DNA of 64,000 bases from NCBI GenBank assembly GCA_963779685.1, contig CAVZZG010000003.1, forward strand, positions 1,116,001 to 1,180,000, read 5' to 3'. The notes under the pieces are model-generated. The model made no database searches, was not told the DNA's origin, and worked only from the letters and a program-made list of their open reading frames with translations. This document shows positions 31,795 to 38,515 of the stretch, piece after piece. Source of the stretch: CAVZZG01 sp963779685 (GTDB lineage: Bacteria; Actinomycetota; Thermoleophilia; Gaiellales; F1-60-MAGs149). Both the position numbers and the translations under genes were made by a program. Positions within the stretch are counted from its first letter, which is position 1. Each line of letters starts with the position of its first letter.

Positions 31795-32753
31795 CAGCCG
31801 GCCTCGACGCCGACCACGAAATCGATCTCGGGGTCGAGGATCTGCTCGATCAGCGTCTCGTCGGGCGCGATGCCCATCTCGCGGCACCGGTTGCGGTAGT
31901 GGCGCACCTTCTGCAGCTGGTACTTCTGCACGTCGAGGCCCGGCACGGCCTTCTGGTACTCGACCAGGCCGACCAGGTTGCCGCGGTACTCGTCGAACAC
32001 CTCGTGCACGGCGTCGGCGTACGACGGGTTGGCGGCGATCAGCTGCCGGCAGGCCTCGGTGCCGAACGTGATGTGCCGGCCCTCGTCGGCCAGGATCATC
32101 CGGAACCCCTGCTTGAGGCCCGGGAAGGCGCCCCACAGGTCGCAGGTGTCGATGGCGATCTCGTAGGACGGCATCGTCAGCACGCCCTCGGCGAACGCGT
32201 TGTAACAGGCCGAGAACTGCACGAACGCCCGCTCGATCTCGGCCTGCGTCCCGTGCATGGCGGCATGGGTGAGCGCCTCGCCGTAGCGCGGCAGGCCCTC
32301 GTGGAGGATGTCCTTGACCTCGAACCGGCCGGTCGGATCGACCGTCTTCGACCGCACCAGGAAGTACTGCGCGACCTCCTCGGGATCGAGGGCGCCGACC
32401 ACGTCGCGGTGCCAGCGCATGAACATCTCGGCGTGCTTGGCCTCCTCCATCAGGAACGTCGAGAGCATCATGATCCAGTCGAACTTCCGCAGCGCGTGGG
32501 CGGCGGTCAGCATCGGGATGACCTCGTCCGTCACCGCCTGCTCGCCGGCCAGGAACCGCACGGTGACGCCCAGCAAACCCCGCTGCTGCGCCTCGTTGAT
32601 CCGCTTCCAGTCCTGCACGTCCTGGGTGAAGTCGAGGTCGTCGACCGTCCAGAACTTCCGCATCGCCTTCTCGTACTTGCGATAGATCGGCCCTGCAATC
32701 AGCTCGCGACTGAAGTAGAACCGGCTCGCAACCTCAGCATCCACTTTCGCCAT
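31794..32753 (-). CDS. R2-like ligand-binding oxidase (R2lox)
   Basis: A 319-aa ferritin-like four-helix protein. Metal ligands lie in FLAGEQAVTDEV, LMEEAKHAEMFMRWH, YNAFAEGVL and LADEGRHITFG. Val three residues after the first Glu and the Tyr in ACYNAFAEG match the pair that forms the Tyr-Val ether link in Mn/Fe R2lox proteins. The ATG at 32753 lies inside the end of the preceding nucleotidyltransferase gene. The family's physiological role is unresolved, so the operon context is informative. Confidence 0.92.
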   Translation of the reverse strand: MAKVDAEVASRFYFSRELIAGPIYRKYEKAMRKFWTVDDLDFTQDVQDWKRINEAQQRGLLGVTVRFLAGEQAVTDEVIPMLTAAHALRKFDWIMMLSTFLMEEAKHAEMFMRWHRDVVGALDPEEVAQYFLVRSKTVDPTGRFEVKDILHEGLPRYGEALTHAAMHGTQAEIERAFVQFSACYNAFAEGVLTMPSYEIAIDTCDLWGAFPGLKQGFRMILADEGRHITFGTEACRQLIAANPSYADAVHEVFDEYRGNLVGLVEYQKAVPGLDVQKYQLQKVRHYRNRCREMGIAPDETLIEQILDPEIDFVVGVEAG

Positions 32754-33759
32754 GCCCGGCAGGGTAGTACAGGCCGCGAGACCGGAGAACCGCCTCGATC
32801 TCGGGCCGGCGCTGCTGCAACTCGTCGTGGTCCTTCGCCGGCAGGAACCGCGACGCCGCGCCGGTGCGCGGGACGTGCACGAAGCGCGTCTCGAGGTGGC
32901 TCGTCAGCTCGCCGAGCAGCCGCTCGAGCTGCACCGCCGGGCGGCCGTCGACCTCCTTCTCGACCCGGAACCACGTCCACTGGCCGTTGTGGGCCGCCAG
33001 CGCCATGGCATCGACGTGGAACGTGTTGGTGTTGAAGACCGTCACGGCCGACCGGTCGAAGTCCGCCGGCAGCCGGAAGTCCTCGAGGATCACGGGACGC
33101 CCGTTCCAGCGCACGGGCAGGCCGCCCCGGTCGGCTCCGCGGTCGACCACCTCGGCCGTCAGGGGCGCGCCGTGCATGCGGTGGTAGCCCACCAGCAGCG
33201 GGTCGAGCGTCGCGCCGAGGTTGTCGAGGTTCGCGAGCATCAGCGTCTCACCGCCGCCCTCGATGAACCGCTCGAGCAGGCCCGAGTCGACCAGCGCGTC
33301 GACCAGGTCGCCGTGGCCGCGGGCGTACTCGCTGGGCCGGCCGTCGGCGTCGAGGAAGACGTCGCCGTCGGGTGTCATGCGGTGGCCGACGCCCTGCCGG
33401 AACACGTGCACGTCGTCGCCGGCACCGGCCAGGGCCGCGCGGATGGCCTGGTCGGTCGCCATGCTCGTCATCAGGAGCAGCGGCGGGCGCCGCCCGTAGC
33501 GCTGCTCGAGCAGCTCCATCTCGCGCAGGCGCAGGTCGAGGAACGTGCAGCCGTCGATCACCTCCACCAGCGCCTTCACCACGCCGCCCATGCGGGTGGC
33601 CATGCCCCCCGCCAGCACGACCAGGCCGACCGTACCGGCTTGAAGCGCGTCGGCCCCGACCGCGGCCATGGCGGCCCGCTCGGCCGTGCCGGGTGCCGGC
33701 AGCGACTCCACGTCCCCGGGCCACGGCGCCTCGACGGTGCCGGCGACCACGTTGGTCAC
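32734..33759 (-). CDS. UTP-glucose-1-phosphate uridylyltransferase-like nucleotidyltransferase
   Basis: A 341-aa UDPGP-type protein: LVVLAGGMATRMGGVVKALV, LLLMTSMATDQAIRAAL, GHGDLVDALVDSGLLERFIE, MLANLDNLGATLDPLLVGYH, and FNTNTFHVDAMAL. The family uses UTP with a sugar or related phosphate. GTG start overlaps the mtnA stop (GTGA). Its end overlaps the R2lox start by 20 nt. A link to the SAM-salvage genes upstream is suggested by coupling, but the substrate is unknown. Confidence 0.85.
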   Translation of the reverse strand: MTNVVAGTVEAPWPGDVESLPAPGTAERAAMAAVGADALQAGTVGLVVLAGGMATRMGGVVKALVEVIDGCTFLDLRLREMELLEQRYGRRPPLLLMTSMATDQAIRAALAGAGDDVHVFRQGVGHRMTPDGDVFLDADGRPSEYARGHGDLVDALVDSGLLERFIEGGGETLMLANLDNLGATLDPLLVGYHRMHGAPLTAEVVDRGADRGGLPVRWNGRPVILEDFRLPADFDRSAVTVFNTNTFHVDAMALAAHNGQWTWFRVEKEVDGRPAVQLERLLGELTSHLETRFVHVPRTGAASRFLPAKDHDELQQRRPEIEAVLRSRGLYYPAGHGESGC

Positions 33760-34790
33760 GGCCGTTCGCCGCCCAGGTCGAAGGGCGGGCGCACCACGCC
33801 GCGCTCGGTCACGATGGCCGTGATCAGCGTCGCCGGGGTGACGTCGAAGGCGTCGTTTCGCACCGGCGTCCCCGTGGGCGCCACGGACACGCCGGCGACG
33901 TGGCGCACCTCGTCGGCCGACCGCTGCTCGATCGGGATCGCGGCGCCGTCGGCCGTTGCCGGGTCGATGGTCGAGGTGGGTGCCACCACGTAGAACGGCA
34001 CGTCGTGGTAGCGGGCCAGCACCGCGAGCGTGTAGGTGCCGATCTTGTTGGCCGTGTCGCCGTTGCGGGCGATGCGGTCGGCGCCGACGACCACGCCGTC
34101 CACGGAGCCCTCGCGAAACAGCGCCCCGGTGGCGTTGTCGGTGACGAGCGTGTGCCGGATCTGCTCCTGCGCGCACTCCCACGCCGTCAGCCGCGAGCCC
34201 TGCAGCAACGGCCGCGTCTCGGGCACCCAGACATGCGGGTCGCCGCCGCGCTCGGCCACGGCCCGGATCACGCCGAGCGCGGTGCCGTACCCGCCCGTGG
34301 CGAGCCCGCCGGTGTTGCACTGGGTGAGGATGCGAGCGCCGTCGGCGAACAGCGCCGCCCCGTGCGCGCCCATCGCGCGACAGCGGGCGACCTCGTCGGC
34401 GTGAATGGCGCGGGCGCGGGCCGCCAGCCGGCCGCGCGCCTCGAGCGCCGTCGCGACGTCGCGGTCGAGCTCCGCCATCGCCTCCCCCACGCCCCAGGCG
34501 AGGTTGGTCGCCGTCGGCCGGGCGGCTGCCAGGGCCGCGGCCTGCTCGCCGACGTACTGGCGCAGGCCGCGAGGATGCTCGGGCGCCGAGACGGCCGCCA
34601 GCGCGACCCCCATGGCCCCCGCCACGCCCAGGAGCGGCGCGCCGCGCACGGCCAGGCACTGGATGGCGTCGATCAGCTCGGCGACCGTGGTGCACGTGCG
34701 CTCCACCCGCTCGCCCGGCAGGCGCGTCTGGTCGAGCAGGACGATCGCGCGGTCGTCGAGGCGGATCACATCCGCCGCGGCGAGCGTCAC
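33756..34790 (-). CDS. mtnA: Methylthioribose-1-phosphate isomerase
   Basis: A 344-aa aIF2B-like enzyme of methionine salvage. It shows RGAPLLGVAGAMGVALA, ILTQCNTGGLATGGYGTALG (catalytic Cys), and GADRIARNGDTANKIGTYTL (catalytic Asp). GTG start, overlapping the ahcY stop as GTGA. Some actinobacterial relatives act on 5-deoxyribose-1-phosphate, so a broader salvage role is possible. Confidence 0.95.
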   Translation of the reverse strand: MTLAAADVIRLDDRAIVLLDQTRLPGERVERTCTTVAELIDAIQCLAVRGAPLLGVAGAMGVALAAVSAPEHPRGLRQYVGEQAAALAAARPTATNLAWGVGEAMAELDRDVATALEARGRLAARARAIHADEVARCRAMGAHGAALFADGARILTQCNTGGLATGGYGTALGVIRAVAERGGDPHVWVPETRPLLQGSRLTAWECAQEQIRHTLVTDNATGALFREGSVDGVVVGADRIARNGDTANKIGTYTLAVLARYHDVPFYVVAPTSTIDPATADGAAIPIEQRSADEVRHVAGVSVAPTGTPVRNDAFDVTPATLITAIVTERGVVRPPFDLGGERP

Positions 34791-36043
34791 GTACCCTCCG
34801 ACCAGGACGCCAGGTACCGCTCCTGCTCGGCGCTGAGGTCGTCGATGGCGACGCCCAGCGTCGCCAGCTTGAGCCGGGCGATGTCGCGGTCGAGGACCTC
34901 CGGCACGACGTAGACCCGCCGATCGAGGGTCGAGCCGTGGGTGATGAGGTAGTCGACCGAGAGCGCGTGGTTCGAGAAGTTCATGTCCATCACGGCGCCG
35001 GGATGGCCCTCGGCCGCGGTCAGGTTCACGAGCCGCCCCTCGGCCAGCAGGAGGAGGCGCCGGCCGTCCGCCATCCGGAACTCCTGGACGTGCTCGCGCA
35101 CCGTCCGCACCTCCGTCGCCAGGGACTCCAGTCCCGGCACGTCGATCTCGATGTTGAAGTGCCCGGCGTTGGCGAGGATGGCGCCGTCCTTCATCAGCTC
35201 GAAGTGCTCGGGGCGGAGCACGTGCTTCGAGCCGGTGGCGGTGCAGAACAGGTCGCCCTCCGCCGCGGCGTGGGCGACCGGCATCACCCGGAAGCCGTCC
35301 ATGGTGGCCTGGAGCGCGCGGATCGGGTCGACCTCGAGCACGATCACGATCGATCCGGCGCCGCGGGCGCGATCGGCGATGCCCCGGCCGCACCAGCCGT
35401 ACCCGCCCACCACGAACGTGCGGCCCGCGAGCAGGATGTTGGTGGCGCGCACGATGCCGTCCACCGCCGACTGGCCGGTGCCGTACCGGTTGTCGAAGAG
35501 CTGCTTGGTCTGCGCCTCGTTGACGGCGATCACCGGGAAGGCCAGCACGCCCTCCTCCTCCATCGCCTTCAGCCGCACGACCCCGGTCTGGGTGCCCTCG
35601 GTCGCGCCGATGATGTCGTCGATGTGTTCGCGGCGATGGGCGTGGAGGGTCCCGATCAGGTCGGCGCCGTCATCGAGCACCACGTGCGGCCGGTGGTCGG
35701 CGGCGGCGTTGATGTGACGGTAGTAGGTGTCGTGGTCCTCGCCCTTGATCGCGTAGGTGCGGATGCCGTGGAACTGCACCAGCGCGGCCGCGACATCGTC
35801 CTGGGTCGAGAGCGGATTCGCGGCGCACAGCACGATCTCGGCCCCGCCCGCGGCGAGGGCCCGCATGAGGTTCGCCGTCTCGGCCGTGACGTGCATGGAG
35901 GCCGCGATGCGGCGGCCGACGAAGGGGCGCTCGGCGGCGAACCGCTCGCGGATCGCCGCGAGCACGGGCATCTCCCGGTCAGCCCATTCGATGTGGCGCT
36001 GGCCGGCCTCGGCCAGGGAAATGTCGCTCACGTCATGGTCCAC
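34787..36043 (-). CDS. ahcY: Adenosylhomocysteinase
   Basis: Splits S-adenosylhomocysteine to homocysteine and adenosine. The 418-aa product has IAASMHVTAETANLMRALAA, NPLSTQDDVAAAL, DNRYGTGQSAVDGIVRATN, the NAD loop VVGGYGWCGRGIADRARG, and NAGHFNIEIDV. I chose GTG at 36043 (VDHDVSDISLAEAGQRHIEW), the family start. First gene of the five-gene minus-strand operon. Confidence 0.96.
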   Translation of the reverse strand: MDHDVSDISLAEAGQRHIEWADREMPVLAAIRERFAAERPFVGRRIAASMHVTAETANLMRALAAGGAEIVLCAANPLSTQDDVAAALVQFHGIRTYAIKGEDHDTYYRHINAAADHRPHVVLDDGADLIGTLHAHRREHIDDIIGATEGTQTGVVRLKAMEEEGVLAFPVIAVNEAQTKQLFDNRYGTGQSAVDGIVRATNILLAGRTFVVGGYGWCGRGIADRARGAGSIVIVLEVDPIRALQATMDGFRVMPVAHAAAEGDLFCTATGSKHVLRPEHFELMKDGAILANAGHFNIEIDVPGLESLATEVRTVREHVQEFRMADGRRLLLLAEGRLVNLTAAEGHPGAVMDMNFSNHALSVDYLITHGSTLDRRVYVVPEVLDRDIARLKLATLGVAIDDLSAEQERYLASWSEGT

Positions 36044-36104
36044 CGTCGGTAAGAGTCTAACGACGCGCTCTTGTGTTGCGGGCGACCTGCGGCACCATAC
36101 GGTC

Positions 36105-36548
36105 ATGAGCGAGTCCGTCCGGACCGGCGCGACCGTGTGGCACGAGCGCCGCACGCGCCCGGTGGTGGCCCTGTTCGGGGTGCCGACGGCCTTCCTGATC
36201 GTGATGGCGTTCGCGGCGCATCCCTGGCAGTTGCAGGCCGTGGCGGGCCTCGCGGCGGTCGTCTTCGGCGCACTCGGAGTGCGCGCCTGGCCGCGCGCCC
36301 TGATCGAGGCCTACACGGTCACGGACGAGGCGATCCGGGTCGAGCGCCCGCACGAGCCCGACGTATCGGTGCCGCTCCAGGCCATCGAGCGCGCTGTCCT
36401 GCGCGGCGACCGGGTGTCGTTCGACACCCAGCGCGGTGACCTCACGCTGCACTTCGTGCGGCACCAGCGCTCGCTGCTGCGGGCGCTCGAGCGGGTGGCC
36501 CCGAACGTCGTCATCGAGCGCAAGCTCGACGCCTTCTGCCGCACCTGA
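36105..36548 (+). CDS. Membrane protein with PH-like domain, unknown
   Basis: A 147-aa product. Two hydrophobic segments (VVALFGVPTAFLIVMAFAA and LQAVAGLAAVVFGALGV) precede a beta-rich region with YTVTDEAIRVERPHEPDVSV and HFVRHQRSLLRALERVAPN, typical of small bacterial PH-domain membrane proteins. Divergent from ahcY with 61 nt between starts. Confidence 0.6.
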   Translation: MSESVRTGATVWHERRTRPVVALFGVPTAFLIVMAFAAHPWQLQAVAGLAAVVFGALGVRAWPRALIEAYTVTDEAIRVERPHEPDVSVPLQAIERAVLRGDRVSFDTQRGDLTLHFVRHQRSLLRALERVAPNVVIERKLDAFCRT

Positions 36549-36579
36549 GGGATTCGCTGGTAGACCCGCCGGGCGCGGG

Positions 36580-37584
36580 TCACAGCAGCCGGGAGGCCGC
36601 CAGCCGCGCCTTGATCGCGGTCAGGCGCTCGATGTCGAGCGCGTCCACGCCCTCGGCGTCGGCCAGGGCGATGCTGGCGAAGTCGCCGAGCGCGAGCAGC
36701 CAGAAGAGGCGCGAGACCTCGTCCTCGCCCTGCCCGCTGAGGGTGATCACGTCGGCCCCGTCGGCCGCCGCGGACTCCGCCACCGCGTCGGTCAGCTCGG
36801 TCGCCTGGGCCGCGTCGGCGGGATCGCGCAGGAACACGGCCACCTGCCGGAACGCCCCGCGGCGCAGCTGCTGCCAGCCGAGCACCTCGTTGTGCGCGAT
36901 CTCGGGCAGCGCGCCCGTGAACGCGAGCACCTTGGCGTTCTCGTTCAGCTGGTTCTTGATCCGCAGCGCCGCCGCCGCTCGCGGCCCGGTGCCGTACAGC
37001 ACCGCCACCCGCCCCAGCAGACCGCCGGCGAGATCGCGTGCGGCCTCGCCGCCCCGGTCGCCGGCGAGCGCCCCGGCGCCCTTCGCGGCCCGCGCCAGCA
37101 GACCGGACGGGTCGGGGACGACGCCGGCCTCGTGCAGCGTGGCGAGCAGCGCCGACAGCAGCAGGCCGAGCGCGAAGCGCGGCGCGTAGCCGCCCTCGAC
37201 GACCACCGCCGGCTCGCCGGCGCCGGCCGCGCGCGCCCCGAGCTCGCCGCCGGAGCAGATCGCGACCCTGGTCGCGCCGCGCGCGCCGGCCTGCTCGTAC
37301 CAGTCGAGCGCCTCGATGGTGCCGCCGGAGTAGGACGTGACGCAGACCAGCGTGCCGGGGCCGACCCAGCCGGGCAGCGCGGTGTCCTGCACCACCACCA
37401 CCGGCACGGCCAGCTGATCGCCGAGCAGCGAGACCGCCAGCCGGCCGCCGGCCGCCGACCCGCCGAGGCCGCAGAGGGCCACGGCGCGGAATCCCGATCG
37501 TCCGGCGAGCAGGCCGGGCGGCGGGGCCGTCCGCAGCTGGGTCGCGAACATCGCCGCCTGCGCGACGGCCGATTCAGGAGCCAT
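36580..37584 (-). CDS. Phosphoglucose/phosphomannose isomerase-like SIS protein
   Basis: A 334-aa two-SIS-domain protein. ALCGLGGSAAGGRLAVSLLG, LVCVTSYSGGTIEALDWYEQ and the C-terminal FWLLALGDFASIALADAEGVD match the bifunctional PGI/PMI family. It would feed fructose-6-phosphate and mannose-6-phosphate into the adjacent sugar-nucleotide genes. Overlaps the upstream nucleotidyltransferase gene by 11 nt. Confidence 0.9.
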   Translation of the reverse strand: MAPESAVAQAAMFATQLRTAPPPGLLAGRSGFRAVALCGLGGSAAGGRLAVSLLGDQLAVPVVVVQDTALPGWVGPGTLVCVTSYSGGTIEALDWYEQAGARGATRVAICSGGELGARAAGAGEPAVVVEGGYAPRFALGLLLSALLATLHEAGVVPDPSGLLARAAKGAGALAGDRGGEAARDLAGGLLGRVAVLYGTGPRAAAALRIKNQLNENAKVLAFTGALPEIAHNEVLGWQQLRRGAFRQVAVFLRDPADAAQATELTDAVAESAAADGADVITLSGQGEDEVSRLFWLLALGDFASIALADAEGVDALDIERLTAIKARLAASRLL

Positions 37585-38515
37585 CGAAGACCTCCCCGGC
37601 TGCGACGATCGTCCCGTCGGCCACCACGGCCCCGGCGGCCACGCGGGCGCCCCGGCCGATCACCGCGCGGTGCACGCGCGCGTCGCGGCCGACCACCGAC
37701 TGCTCGTGCAGCACCGACTCCTCGACGGTCGCGCCGGCTTCCACGCGGGCGCCCTCGCCGATGGCGCAACGCACGATGGTGGCGGTGGCGTCGACCGCCG
37801 CGTCCGCGGCGATGACGCCGTCGCCGATCAGCGCGAGGTTCGCGGCCAGGTAGCTGGCGGGCGTGCCGATGTCGTTCCAGTACCCGGTGGCGTGGAAGCC
37901 GACCAGGCCGTGCCCGACGAGCCGCGGGAAGACCTCACGCTCGATGTTCACGCGACGGCCCGGTGCGATGAAGTCGAACACCGCCGGGTCGAGTGCGTAG
38001 GCGCCGGCGTTGATCCAGTAGGGGGGCGGCCCCGGGTCGGTCGGCTTCTCGACGAACGCGGTCACGTTGGCGGCATCGTCGGTGAGCACGAGTCCGTAGC
38101 GGGCCGGGTCGTCGACGGCGGTGAGCGTGAGCGTGGCGGTCGCTCCTCGCCCGACGTGCATGTCGAACAGGTCGGCCAGGCTGGCCTCGGCGATGATGTC
38201 GCCGTTCAGGGCCAGGAACGGGCCGTCCACCTCGCCGAAGGCGGCGAAGCGGATCGCGCCGGCCGTGTCCATCGGCTCGGGCTCCACGGCGTAGTCGAGC
38301 CGCATGCCGGCGTAGTGGTCGCCGAAGGCGGCCACGATCGCGTCGGGCAGGTAGCCACACGAGAAGATCACCCGGTCGACCCCGGCTGCGGCGATGCGGT
38401 CGAGCATGTGGGCCAGGAACGGCCGGCCCGCGACGGGCAGCATCGGCTTGGGCCGATCGAGCGTCAGCGGCCGCAGCCGGGTGCCCTCGCCACCCACGAG
38501 GACGACGGCGATCAC
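37574..38515 (-). CDS. Sugar-1-phosphate nucleotidyltransferase (mannose-1-P guanylyltransferase type)
   Basis: A 313-aa enzyme. VVLVGGEGTRLRPLTLDRPK is the nucleotide-binding signature. FLALNGDIIAEASLADLFD, FVEKPTDPGPPPYWINAGAY and a C-terminal left-handed beta-helix (repeats such as GEGARVEAGATVEES) complete the fold. Guanylyl or thymidylyl/uridylyl specificity cannot be settled by eye. GTG start overlaps the stop of the UDP-glucose dehydrogenase gene. Confidence 0.9.
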   Translation of the reverse strand: MIAVVLVGGEGTRLRPLTLDRPKPMLPVAGRPFLAHMLDRIAAAGVDRVIFSCGYLPDAIVAAFGDHYAGMRLDYAVEPEPMDTAGAIRFAAFGEVDGPFLALNGDIIAEASLADLFDMHVGRGATATLTLTAVDDPARYGLVLTDDAANVTAFVEKPTDPGPPPYWINAGAYALDPAVFDFIAPGRRVNIEREVFPRLVGHGLVGFHATGYWNDIGTPASYLAANLALIGDGVIAADAAVDATATIVRCAIGEGARVEAGATVEESVLHEQSVVGRDARVHRAVIGRGARVAAGAVVADGTIVAAGEVFDGS

